From: an uncultured Granulosicoccaceae bacterium
Lineage (GTDB): Bacteria; Pseudomonadota; Gammaproteobacteria; Granulosicoccales; Granulosicoccaceae
Length of the DNA: 51,872 nucleotides
Assembly (NCBI GenBank): GCA_937951215.1
Contig: CALFCE010000154.1
Span: forward strand, 1-51,872
Direction: 5' to 3'
Both the position numbers and the translations under genes were made by a program. Of the stretch, positions 1-7,854 are shown one piece after another (position 1 is the first letter of the stretch; the number at the start of each line of letters is the position of its first letter). The notes below the pieces were generated by a model. That model saw only the letters and a list, made by a program, of their open reading frames with translations, searched no databases and had not been told where the DNA came from.

Positions 1-614
1 AGATGATCGACCGCAACACTGTAGGAGCGAACACAGTCTGTGGAGTCGCAGACTTGTAAAATAAATTCCCTGTCCTGCCATGCAAAAGTCAGTGGATCTA
101 CCTTCAGGGAATAGGAGGTGATCTCGCTGTCGGCGAATTGCACTATTGGATGGATCTCGCGTAACTTTTTATCATAGAGCTCGATAGAAATAACGCTGTT
201 TTGTGGTTGTGGTTGCCAAGTGAATTGCAGTTGTCCGGATTGTGCTGTAACCGAAAATTCGGGCGCATCGGGCGGTACCAGAATATCGTTAGTCAGATCC
301 ACTGCTGCATCAGAGAACGGGGCAGCTGGTTCACTGCCATCGGTCTGTTCAAGGTCTGTTTGCTGTGAATCGTTGAGCAGTGCTGCGCTTTCGGTGCTGC
401 CGGGTGCACCGCTTGAGCCTGCCCCAGAGCCTGCCTCGGAGACTGCCTCGGAGACTGTCCCTGAACCTTCATTGGAACAAGCCGTCAGTATAAGGAAAAT
501 ACTGCTTAGCAGAGTGAGAAGGGTGTGCTTATATCGAGTGTCACTAGACCAACTCAATAGGCAACATGTCCACTGGAACCTGGTGCTTCGTATTTTCCTA
601 ACGGTTAGCCCCAT
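1..614 (-). CDS. Partial lipoprotein with Fn3-like segment
   Basis: The gene is open from an ATG at 614 to the window edge, at least 204 codons, so its C-terminus is missing. A hydrophobic stretch ends in LTAC, a good lipobox with the cysteine at codon 46, so the product is probably a lipoprotein exported by Sec. A start at TTG 557 would give a more normal 26-residue signal peptide, so the start is uncertain. After the cysteine there is a Gly/Ser/Glu-rich linker built on a 12-bp DNA repeat. Next comes a segment beginning PPDAPEFSV with alternating Trp/Tyr and a CDSTDC pair, which resembles a fibronectin type III-like fold. The function is unknown. Similar N-termini occur on large surface lipoproteins, but that is inference. 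Confidence 0.6.
   Translation of the reverse strand, partial: MGLTVRKIRSTRFQWTCCLLSWSSDTRYKHTLLTLLSSIFLILTACSNEGSGTVSEAVSEAGSGAGSSGAPGSTESAALLNDSQQTDLEQTDGSEPAAPFSDAAVDLTNDILVPPDAPEFSVTAQSGQLQFTWQPQPQNSVISIELYDKKLREIHPIVQFADSEITSYSLKVDPLTFAWQDREFILQVCDSTDCVRSYSVAVDH
415..462. repeat. 12-bp tandem repeat in lipoprotein linker
   Basis: Four degenerate 12-bp units of the type GAGCCTGCCTCG / GAGACTGCCTCG run through the linker of the partial lipoprotein. The unit is a multiple of three, so changes in copy number would lengthen or shorten the linker without a frameshift. Confidence 0.7.
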
Positions 615-711
615 GGTGAACGGCCTGCCTGCCAATAACATGATCAACAAGACTGCTGTTGCAAAAACAGGACCACTACCCAGGCAAGGGTTGAAACCTG
701 TTCAGAGATAA

Positions 712-943
712 CAAGCCGGGAAGTTATTTGAGTTTGGCTCAGCCGCGGCTGCGGGCTTTGCCGGTCAGGGGGTGGAAGTGTGGCGCTGGCGAATTCGGCT
801 GATCCAAATGCATTTCGGTTTTAGCCGTCTTATCTATTTGATCCGAAGTTTGGCCAGCACCACCGCTATATGGATGCAATTTTCAGGCAATATTCGGTTT
901 TGCAAGCGGACCTACTGCGCAATTCACCAGCCGGGGCAGTTTG
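712..943. other. Intergenic stretch, no gene seen
   Basis: Between the lipoprotein gene and the end of the vWA gene I see no credible reading frame, tRNA or terminator hairpin. A plus-strand frame that begins at 772 runs on into the vWA gene and has no family-like features. Confidence 0.5.
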
Positions 944-2200
944 TCACCACCTGCCTCGATCGTCCGGGGACTGATCGGGGCGGGCCTCTGGTGGCGACGG
1001 AGCCGCTGCCAGAGAGGCAGGGGTCTTCAGGCAATTTATCGCTTTTTCAATGCCATCAACGCTGAGAGTGAACATTCGATCGCCAATTAACTCACGCGTC
1101 ATTCGGTTTGACGGTGTTCGGTCCCAGTAGTCGGGGTTCTCTGGGTTGAGCCACGCAAGATAGGGAAATTTGGCGAGCAGACGTTGCATCCACACAGCAC
1201 CTGCCTCTTCATTCCAGTGCTCGACACTGCCGCCTGGCACTGCGATTTCATAAGGACTCATGGTCGCGTCTCCCACGACAATGATTTTGTAGTCGGCAGA
1301 GTAGGAGCGCAACACCTCGAGCGTCGGGATAAAATCGTTGTGGCGGCGGTTGTTATCTTTCCAGACCTTCTCGTAAAGGAAATTGTGAAAGTAGAAATAT
1401 TCCAGATGCTTGAATTCCGCTCGTGCCGCGGAGAACAGTTCTTCACACACACGAGTGTGGTAATCCATCGAACCACCGACGTCGAGGAACAACAGTATCT
1501 TGATACTATTGCGACGCTCGGGCACCATTTTCAAATCAAGATAGCCTGCGTTTCTTGCAGTAGAGCTAATCGTGTCATCCAGGTCCAGCTGATCGGCTTC
1601 GCCTTGTCGCGCGAAGCGGCGCAGTTTGCGCAAAGCCATTTTGATATTACGTGTGCCCAGTTCTCGGGAGTCGTCAAAATTACGATACTCTCTTTTCTCC
1701 CATACTTTGACAGCGCGCCCCTGCCTGCGCTTTGATGGCCCGATGCGGATCCCTTCCGGGTTGTAGCCATCAGAGCCAAACGGGGAGGTGCCACCTGTAC
1801 CGATCCATTTGCTGCCACCTTCATGGCGCTTTTGCTGCTCTTCAAGCCGTTCGCGCAGTGTTTCCATCAGCTTGTCCCATCCGCCCAACGCTTCGATCCG
1901 CTTGAGTTCATCTTCGCTCAGGTCCAGTTGCTTGTTGGGGTTGAGCCAATCCTCGGGGATTTCGCTTTCCATAACCGCATCAAACAGTGATTCACGGCCT
2001 TTGATGTAGTCACCGAAAATCTGGTCGAAGCGATCGTAAAACCGCTCGTCTTTAATCAGTGTCAAGCGTGCAAAGTGGTAGAACTCATCAATACTGAAGC
2101 CGGCAACATGTGCATTCATACCCTCCAGCATGGTCAGATATTCGACCAGCGATACGGGTATGCTGCTTCGCCTGAGTCTGTCAAAGAGATCGAGTAGCAT
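944..2200 (-). CDS. vWA domain protein, CoxE-like (COG3825 type)
   Basis: A 418-residue cytosolic protein with no signal peptide. The N-terminal half is helical and charged. A von Willebrand A domain begins near residue 230, with the metal-binding loop DVGGSM at 240-245. This is the variant MIDAS typical of this CoxE/COG3825-like family, in place of DxSxS. The start lies 17 bp after the MoxR ATPase gene, so the two form one operon. In this family the ATPase and vWA protein are thought to work as a pair that remodels or metallates a client protein, by analogy with MoxR/CoxD-CoxE. The client is not obvious here. The C-terminus carries a Pro/Ala/Asp tail (about 30 residues) beyond the domain. 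The family call is firm; the function is open. Confidence 0.85.
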   Translation of the reverse strand: MLLDLFDRLRRSSIPVSLVEYLTMLEGMNAHVAGFSIDEFYHFARLTLIKDERFYDRFDQIFGDYIKGRESLFDAVMESEIPEDWLNPNKQLDLSEDELKRIEALGGWDKLMETLRERLEEQQKRHEGGSKWIGTGGTSPFGSDGYNPEGIRIGPSKRRQGRAVKVWEKREYRNFDDSRELGTRNIKMALRKLRRFARQGEADQLDLDDTISSTARNAGYLDLKMVPERRNSIKILLFLDVGGSMDYHTRVCEELFSAARAEFKHLEYFYFHNFLYEKVWKDNNRRHNDFIPTLEVLRSYSADYKIIVVGDATMSPYEIAVPGGSVEHWNEEAGAVWMQRLLAKFPYLAWLNPENPDYWDRTPSNRMTRELIGDRMFTLSVDGIEKAINCLKTPASLAAAPSPPEARPDQSPDDRGRW

Positions 2201-2217
2201 TAGATGCTCATACTCGG

Positions 2218-3069
2218 TCAGACTTGCTTTTTACGATTGAGAAAGACCAGCCGTTCAAACAAATGCACATCCTGTTCGTTTTTCAGCAAGGCACCATGCA
2301 GCTTGGGGATCAGGCTACGCGGGTTGTCTGCCTGCAGTGCATCGGCTGGAATATCCTCGGTCACCAACAGCTTGATCCAATCCAGTAATTCTGAAGTGGA
2401 CGGTTTTTTCTTCAGGCCGGGTACCTCACGTAAATCAAAAAATACCCCGAGCGCAGCGCTCAGCAGGTCTTTTTTCAGATCAGGAAAATGCACATCGACA
2501 ATGCGTTTCATGGTGTCTTCATCCGGAAACTGGATGTAGTGAAAGAAACAACGACGCAGAAAAGCGTCAGGCAGTTCCTTTTCGTTGTTACTGGTGATGA
2601 TGACCAGTGGGCGCTTTTTTGCCTTGATGAGCTGCCGTGTCTCGTGCACATAAAACTCCATGCGATCCAGCTCTTGCAGCAGGTCGTTGGGGAATTCGAT
2701 ATCGGCTTTGTCAATTTCATCGATCAGGACAACACAGTCTGCCTCTGAATCAAATGCATCCCACAAGGCTCCGGGGACAATGTAGTTGTTGATGTCCTGT
2801 ACCTTTTCATCACCCAGCTGGGAATCCCGTAAGCGGGATACGGCATCGTATTCATACAGGCCATGCTGCGCCTTGGTGGTCGATTTGATATGCCACTGGA
2901 ACAAGGGTACATCCAGCGAAGAGGCAATTTCGATAGCGAGCTGGGTTTTGCCGGTGCCCGGTTCACCCTTGACCAGCAACGGACGGCCCAATGTTCTGGA
3001 AGCGTTGACAGCGAGAGCCAGTTCTTCGGTAATGACGTAGTTTTGCGACTGGAATTGCTGATTTTGCAT
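2218..3069 (-). CDS. MoxR-family AAA+ ATPase
   Basis: A 283-residue AAA+ ATPase. The Walker A motif GEPGTGKT is at 35-42, Walker B VVLIDEID at 113-120, the sensor-1 region is IITSNNEKELPDAF, and an arginine pair LRRCFFHY follows as in MoxR proteins. There is no signal peptide or membrane segment. It is the first gene of a two-gene operon with the vWA protein downstream. MoxR/vWA pairs act as chaperones that insert cofactors or activate enzyme complexes; the substrate cannot be told from this locus. A cobalamin adenosyltransferase is divergently transcribed upstream, which may be chance. Confidence 0.9.
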   Translation of the reverse strand: MQNQQFQSQNYVITEELALAVNASRTLGRPLLVKGEPGTGKTQLAIEIASSLDVPLFQWHIKSTTKAQHGLYEYDAVSRLRDSQLGDEKVQDINNYIVPGALWDAFDSEADCVVLIDEIDKADIEFPNDLLQELDRMEFYVHETRQLIKAKKRPLVIITSNNEKELPDAFLRRCFFHYIQFPDEDTMKRIVDVHFPDLKKDLLSAALGVFFDLREVPGLKKKPSTSELLDWIKLLVTEDIPADALQADNPRSLIPKLHGALLKNEQDVHLFERLVFLNRKKQV

Positions 3070-3136
3070 CGGATACCCGGAGATTAAATGGTCGGCAGGC
3101 CGCTAGATTGTGAGGTGTCGCCTGCAGTTGATTGCT

Positions 3137-3142
3137 ATTATA
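3137..3142 (-). promoter_or_regulatory. Possible -10 box for moxR-vWA operon
   Basis: The minus strand reads TATAAT here, 68 bp upstream of the MoxR start. I see no good -35 at 16-18 bp, so this is only a candidate. Confidence 0.3.
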
Positions 3143-3289
3143 CCTGTTCCGGAAGTCAGCGCGCTCTGTACTTGCGTTTGCTGGCTGTTGGAGATAGGTT
3201 GCGTGCGGTGAGGTCCTTAGACACTCTCGATAAAACACAACATCAGATCCACTTCAAACAAGCGCCAGGGCGCACATTCAGGACAGGTA

Positions 3290-3868
3290 ATGGGAAACAG
3301 GCTCTCCAAGATATATACACGCACCGGTGACGATGGCACAACCGGTCTGGGCGATGGCAGCCGTGTCGACAAAGACGGGGCCAGGGTATCCGCATACGGC
3401 ACCACTGACGAGCTCAACAGTGTGGTTGGCATGGTGATGGCGCACCCTCTGCCAGAACTGGTTTCACAGGTATTGAATGAAATCCAGCATCACTTGTTTG
3501 ACTTGGGTGGTGAGCTTTGTATCCCTGGACATCAGGCGATACAACAAAGCCACATTGACTGGCTGGAGGAGGTGCTGGATGCGTTCAATCAGGATTTGCC
3601 TGCACTTAAGGATTTTATCCTGCCGGCAGGTGGTCATGCGTCGGCCAGTTGCCATTTGGCGCGAACTGTTTGCCGCCGTGCTGAACGTGAAGTGGTCACC
3701 CTGGGGAGAACCGAGGAGCTGCCGGAGTTTAGCCAGATTTACTTGAACCGGCTTTCAGATTTGTTGTTTGTGCTGTGCCGCGTAGTAGCCCGATTTGAAG
3801 GCGGCTCCGAAGTTCTTTGGCAAAAGAACAGGCCAACGATATCGTTAAAGGGGGGATCATCGTCATGA
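3290..3868 (+). CDS. Cob(I)alamin adenosyltransferase, PduO type
   Basis: A 192-residue enzyme of the PduO family, which transfers the adenosyl group of ATP to cob(I)alamin to make adenosylcobalamin. The N-terminal ATP-binding segment is clear: IYTRTGDDGTTGLGDGSRV, followed by YGTTDELNS. The second family signature, RTVCRRAEREVVTL, is near residue 125. The length is usual for the family. The gene overlaps the next start by 4 bp (ATGA), so the two are probably co-translated. The B12-binding radical SAM protein at 38890-40464 is the only other cobalamin-linked gene in the window. Confidence 0.92.
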   Translation: MGNRLSKIYTRTGDDGTTGLGDGSRVDKDGARVSAYGTTDELNSVVGMVMAHPLPELVSQVLNEIQHHLFDLGGELCIPGHQAIQQSHIDWLEEVLDAFNQDLPALKDFILPAGGHASASCHLARTVCRRAEREVVTLGRTEELPEFSQIYLNRLSDLLFVLCRVVARFEGGSEVLWQKNRPTISLKGGSSS

Positions 3869-4314
3869 GCGATTTTCCGCTCGATGGGACCGAAACAAGG
3901 GAGAATTTTGCCTGGTTTCTGCAAATGCCAACGCGGTGGATAGACAATGATTCTTACGGGCATTTGAACAACGCCAAGTACTACACCTTCTTTGAAAACG
4001 TGATAATGACTTATCTGGAACATCACTGTCAGCTCGATACCCATTCGGGTCCGATACGTTGTTTTACCGCTGAAAATGGTTGTCGATACCACCAGGCGTT
4101 AAAATATCCCCAGCCGGTGGATGTTGGCCTGCGTGTTGCGAAAATCGGGAACTCCAGCGTGCGCTATGAAATGGGCTTGTTTGCTGAGGACACTGATTCA
4201 GTCGCCGCCACCGGGTTTGTACTTGATGTGTATGTCGATGCACAAACTGAACGCCCTGTGCGCGTACCCGATAACTTTCGCTCGGCGCTACAGCGCTGCA
4301 TGAAATCTGATTGA
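3865..4314 (+). CDS. Hotdog-fold acyl-CoA thioesterase (4HBT family)
   Basis: A 149-residue single-domain protein. The family motif W-x-DNDSYGHLNNAKYY lies near residues 25-40, with the aspartate and GHxNN that mark 4-hydroxybenzoyl-CoA-type thioesterases. I chose the ATG at 3865, which overlaps the stop of the adenosyltransferase. The frame is open upstream to 3817, but those codons lie inside the previous gene. It is likely to hydrolyse an acyl-CoA ester in the cytosol; the substrate is unknown. Confidence 0.88.
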   Translation: MSDFPLDGTETRENFAWFLQMPTRWIDNDSYGHLNNAKYYTFFENVIMTYLEHHCQLDTHSGPIRCFTAENGCRYHQALKYPQPVDVGLRVAKIGNSSVRYEMGLFAEDTDSVAATGFVLDVYVDAQTERPVRVPDNFRSALQRCMKSD

Positions 4315-4351
4315 CTGTCGGTCACTGCTTAACCTGTTTATCCTAAACTTT

Positions 4352-5392
4352 ATGAACCAGCCACACGCCCTCGATCCAGCACCCGGTCTGGCTCTCGATA
4401 TTAGGGGGCTTGAAAAAACCTATGCATCCGGCGAGAAAGCACTAAAAGGTGTTGATCTGGCGGTGCCTGCCGGTGACTTTTTTGCGTTGCTTGGCCCCAA
4501 CGGTGCCGGTAAGTCCACGTTGATTGGTATCGTGTCATCGCTGGTCAGAAAAAGCGCTGGTACCGTGATCGTCAATGGCCACGATATCGATAACGCATCC
4601 GAAGCCGCCAGGGCAAGCATTGGTCTGGTTCCCCAGGAATTCAACTTTAATGTGTTCGAGCCGGTGATCGAGATCGTAACCAACTCGGCCGGCTATCATG
4701 GTATCCGTGCTCCCGAAGCACGAGAACGTGCCGAGCACTATCTGAATCTGCTGGAGCTGTGGGACAAGCGAAAGCAGATTGCCAGGCAATTATCCGGTGG
4801 CATGAAGCGGCGGCTGATGATTGCCCGTGCTCTGGTTCATGATCCCCAACTGCTGGTGCTGGACGAACCTACGGCCGGTGTCGATATTGAAATACGCAGG
4901 ACCATGTGGGATTTTCTCAGGCGTATCAATGACGAGGGCAAAAGCGTCATTCTGACGACACATTATCTTGAGGAGGCCGAGGCGCTGTGTAGAAACGTTG
5001 CCATCATAAATCACGGTGAAGTCATTGAGCAGGGATCGGTATCGCATCTGCTCAGCGAATCGATGGTCGAAACCTTTGTGCTGGACATCGACTCGCCACA
5101 GTCTTCGGCCGCAACTGACCAGGCTCTGGTGCTGGAAGGGTTTGTCATCAATGAGATTAGCCGCGAGCGGCTTGAAGTCGAGGTCCCGCGCGGAAACACC
5201 ATCAATTCGCTAATATCCGAGCTGAGTCGTCAGGGCATTATTGTGCAGAGTTTGCGCAACAAATCCAATCGCCTTGAAGAGTTTTTTCTGCGTCTGGTGC
5301 AGGATGCCCGCAGCTCGGATGGTACTGGGGATGGTATTGGGGATGGTGCTGGGGACAACCCCGGTACCAAAGTCGGGGAGGCTGACCAATGA
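4352..5392 (+). CDS. ABC-2 exporter ATP-binding protein (YadG-like)
   Basis: A 346-residue ATPase subunit. Walker A GPNGAGKST is near residue 48, the signature LSGGMKRRLMIARAL near 147, and Walker B LLVLDEPTAGVD near 168, followed by the switch histidine in LTTHYLEEAEAL. This is the ABC-2 (YadG/DrrA-like) type, which powers export of drugs, lipids or polysaccharides. The permease gene overlaps its stop by 4 bp. The last 30 residues are a Gly/Asp-rich tail (DGTGDGIGDGAGD) encoded by a 12-bp tandem repeat. It lies outside the ATPase fold and is probably dispensable. Confidence 0.9.
   Translation: MNQPHALDPAPGLALDIRGLEKTYASGEKALKGVDLAVPAGDFFALLGPNGAGKSTLIGIVSSLVRKSAGTVIVNGHDIDNASEAARASIGLVPQEFNFNVFEPVIEIVTNSAGYHGIRAPEARERAEHYLNLLELWDKRKQIARQLSGGMKRRLMIARALVHDPQLLVLDEPTAGVDIEIRRTMWDFLRRINDEGKSVILTTHYLEEAEALCRNVAIINHGEVIEQGSVSHLLSESMVETFVLDIDSPQSSAATDQALVLEGFVINEISRERLEVEVPRGNTINSLISELSRQGIIVQSLRNKSNRLEEFFLRLVQDARSSDGTGDGIGDGAGDNPGTKVGEADQ
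5318..5353. repeat. 12-bp tandem repeat in ABC ATPase tail
   Basis: Three units of the form GATGGTACTGGG / GATGGTATTGGG / GATGGTGCTGGG encode a Gly/Asp repeat at the C-terminus of the ABC ATPase. Confidence 0.8.
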
Positions 5393-6162
5393 GGCTGGCA
5401 GCTAACCTGATTGCGTTCCGAACCATTGTTGGCAAGGAAATCCGGCGTTTCCTGCGGATATGGGTTCAAACCATAACGCCTCCCGCCATCAATGCACTGC
5501 TGTACATGATTATTTTTGGTGGTCTGATCGGCAGTCAGATCACACAGATGGGCGGGCACAGATACCTTGATTTCATCATGCCGGGCATCATCATGATGGG
5601 TATTATCATCAACTCGTATTCCAATCTGGCTTCGTCTTTTTTCAGTGCCAAATTTCAGCGGAACATAGAAGAGATGCTGGTTTCGCCAGTGCACAATTTG
5701 GCTATTCTGGCCGGTTTTGTGGCTGGTGGTGTGTGCCGAGGTTTATTGGTCGGGGTGTTGGTCGCAGCAGTTGCATTGCTTTTCACTCAAGTTACACCGG
5801 TACACACTTTTACAACTATACTCATAGCGATCCTGACAGCGATCATGTTTTCCCTTGGGGGATTCATCAATGCAGTGTTTGCGCGGAATTTCGATGATAT
5901 TTCGATAGTTCCCAATTTTGTATTGACGCCTCTGACCTACCTGGGCGGCGTGTTCTACTCGATTGAACTATTGCCGGAGTTCTGGCAGAAAGTTTCAATG
6001 CTGAACCCGGTGCTGTACATGATCAACGGATTTCGCTACGGCATTCTGGGTAGCAGTGACATAGCCATCACCCATACGTTTATTGTGTTGTTTGTATTTA
6101 TCGGGTTGTTTGGTTCGCTGTCACTCTATTTGTTGAACAAAGGTGTGGGTATCAAAAACTAG
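5389..6162 (+). CDS. ABC-2 exporter permease (YadH-like)
   Basis: A 257-residue membrane protein with about six hydrophobic segments, paired with the ATPase gene by an ATGA overlap. The segment YLDFIMPGIIMMGIIINSY and the later PLTYLGGVFYSIELLPEFWQ are typical of ABC-2 permeases of the YadH/NodJ type. The length fits the family. The two genes should form a dimer-of-dimers exporter in the inner membrane. The cargo is not indicated by neighbours. Confidence 0.9.
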   Translation: MRLAANLIAFRTIVGKEIRRFLRIWVQTITPPAINALLYMIIFGGLIGSQITQMGGHRYLDFIMPGIIMMGIIINSYSNLASSFFSAKFQRNIEEMLVSPVHNLAILAGFVAGGVCRGLLVGVLVAAVALLFTQVTPVHTFTTILIAILTAIMFSLGGFINAVFARNFDDISIVPNFVLTPLTYLGGVFYSIELLPEFWQKVSMLNPVLYMINGFRYGILGSSDIAITHTFIVLFVFIGLFGSLSLYLLNKGVGIKN

Positions 6163-6285
6163 GCAGCAAATGTCAACGCCGCAGCTCGACGGGCTGCAGT
6201 TTCGAACAGTCAGGCAAGCTCTGGTAAATCAGAAGTACGCTGACATCAAAAAATCTGAATTTAATCGACAAGTGGGCAGCAATAA

Positions 6286-7122
6286 ATGACAGCAGCAACT
6301 GCAGCCGCCAAACAGGCGACCATGGCCGAGCAGGCCGATATTCACGAGCTCTATCAGGAGTCCGTTCAGAACGCCGAGTTTGAACTGGATTTCATGCAGA
6401 AAACCTTCAAACAATGGAACAAGCGTAAGCCGAAATCCATGCGCGAAGATTTCTGTGGTACCGCATTGGCCGCCTGTGAATGGGTGGCGCGTGATGCACT
6501 GAACACGGCTGTCGGTGTTGATTTTGAAAAAAGTGTGCTTGATTGGGGCCGCGAGAACAATGTATCGAGACTGACTGCAGAGCAGTTGTCACGGCTGGAA
6601 CTGATCCAGGATGATGTTCTGGAGGTCAATACGGGCAAATTCGATATGGTACAGGCCTTCAACTTCAGCTATTGGGGATTCAAACGCCGTGAAGTGATGG
6701 TGAGGTATTTCCGTGGGCTGCGGGAAGCCCTGGTTGATGACGGTTTGTTGTTTCTGGACTTTTTTGGCGGATCCGAGTGTTACCAGACACAAAAAGAAAA
6801 ACGCAAGATTGACGATTTTCGTTACAACTTCAAATACATTTGGGAGCAGGCTGAATTTAATGCCCTAACCAACGATCTGACCTGCCATATCCACTTCCAC
6901 TTCCCGGACAAGTCAAAACTGAAGAAAGCGTTTACCTACGAGTGGCGAGTCTGGGGCCCGGCGGAAATACGGGATATCCTTGAAGAAGCGGGTTACAGCA
7001 AACATGCTATCTACCGTCAGAAGTTTGATCCGAAAACGGATGAGCCACTGGACGAATACATCATGACTGACAAGGGCGAAGACTACGCCTGCTGGCTCGG
7101 TTATATTGTTGCGCAGAAGTAG
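6286..7122 (+). CDS. Class I SAM-dependent methyltransferase
   Basis: A 278-residue cytosolic protein. The SAM-binding region is MREDFCGTALAACEWV followed by VGVDFEKSVLDWG, with motif II-like FDMVQAFNFSYWGFK. The domain covers about residues 55-200, and a conserved-looking C-terminal region follows (FTYEWRVWGPAEIRDILEEAGY). The start could also be ATG 6322, which removes twelve alanine-rich residues. A gap of 123 bp separates it from the exporter, so it may be a separate unit. The substrate is unknown. Confidence 0.8.
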   Translation: MTAATAAAKQATMAEQADIHELYQESVQNAEFELDFMQKTFKQWNKRKPKSMREDFCGTALAACEWVARDALNTAVGVDFEKSVLDWGRENNVSRLTAEQLSRLELIQDDVLEVNTGKFDMVQAFNFSYWGFKRREVMVRYFRGLREALVDDGLLFLDFFGGSECYQTQKEKRKIDDFRYNFKYIWEQAEFNALTNDLTCHIHFHFPDKSKLKKAFTYEWRVWGPAEIRDILEEAGYSKHAIYRQKFDPKTDEPLDEYIMTDKGEDYACWLGYIVAQK

Positions 7123-7150
7123 GTACAACCCAGACAACGGATTCCTTTCG

Positions 7151-7173
7151 GCCCGGGGTTTCAGTCCCCGGGC
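7151..7173 (+). terminator. Hairpin after methyltransferase gene
   Basis: An 8-bp perfect stem GCCCGGGG / CCCCGGGC with a 7-nt loop lies 28 bp after the stop. There is no T-run, so termination may be weak or Rho-dependent. Confidence 0.5.
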
Positions 7174-7383
7174 TCAAATACAAATGCCTACCCTGATCCC
7201 TTATACCCAGTGCAGTATGAGTTCAATTTGAATGCCACATGCCAACATTTTTTTGATTTTTAGTTTATTAACTTGTTGAAATTTATGCGTTTTCATAAAT
7301 TTTTAAGTAATATTTCAGATCAACTTTAGGCTTTTATTTGATAGGGGATGTATTCATTAACCACAACCTTTACTGGAGTGGTT

Positions 7384-7854
7384 ATGGATACGTTAGTTTT
7401 TAGTCTGTTGGCTTGGGTTATGGCTGCGATGGGTGTTTCCGGTGCTTCAATTGATCCCCCAATGGTCATTGAGATGAGTGCTCAGGATTTGACATTGGAA
7501 GCCTATCGCGACCAACCTGAGCTGCTCCCTGCCAGCGGTATTGATCAACGGGTGTTCGCGCTCTATTCCTGGGAAGCAGGAAGCAATGGCGCTATCTATA
7601 TTCTGAACGCAGCGAGTAGCGAAGGGCTGCAGGATGGGGAGGATCCTCTGGAAAACCCGATTTTTCAGGAGCGCCTCATACACGAACTGGTGCATCACGT
7701 TCAATATCATACAGACATGTACAAACAGTTTCAGTGTAGAAATCAGGGTGAAAAACAAGCCTATATTCTCGGAGGGAAATTCTTGCAGCAGCGCTCTGCC
7801 TTCGACCCCTTGTTCAACAGACAGGTGCTAGCCCACATTTACAGTAGGTGTTAA
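7384..7854 (+). CDS. Small secreted HELVH-motif protein (DUF6647-like)
   Basis: A 156-residue protein starting at ATG 7384, preceded by GGAG with good spacing. An in-frame ATG at 7348 directly abuts its AGGGG, so I reject it. The N-terminus is a likely signal peptide (LVFSLLAWVMAAMGVSGA). Near residue 110 it reads HELVHHVQYH, a zinc-metalloprotease-like HExxH motif. Two or three cysteines sit near the end. I recall this layout as the DUF6647 family, without database proof. Proteolytic activity is inference; no downstream glutamate ligand is obvious. Its last 4 bp overlap the end of the convergent CadC-like regulator gene. Confidence 0.7.
   Translation: MDTLVFSLLAWVMAAMGVSGASIDPPMVIEMSAQDLTLEAYRDQPELLPASGIDQRVFALYSWEAGSNGAIYILNAASSEGLQDGEDPLENPIFQERLIHELVHHVQYHTDMYKQFQCRNQGEKQAYILGGKFLQQRSAFDPLFNRQVLAHIYSRC

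Noticed and set aside
220-711. Plus-strand ORF of 163 codons
   Set aside because: It is antisense to the lipoprotein gene, whose lipobox and linker make better sense.
772-1065. Plus-strand ORF of 97 codons
   Set aside because: Overlaps the vWA gene end and shows no family features or ribosome site.
7348-7383. Upstream start for the HELVH protein
   Set aside because: Its only purine-rich site touches the ATG; ATG 7384 has correct spacing and a better signal peptide.
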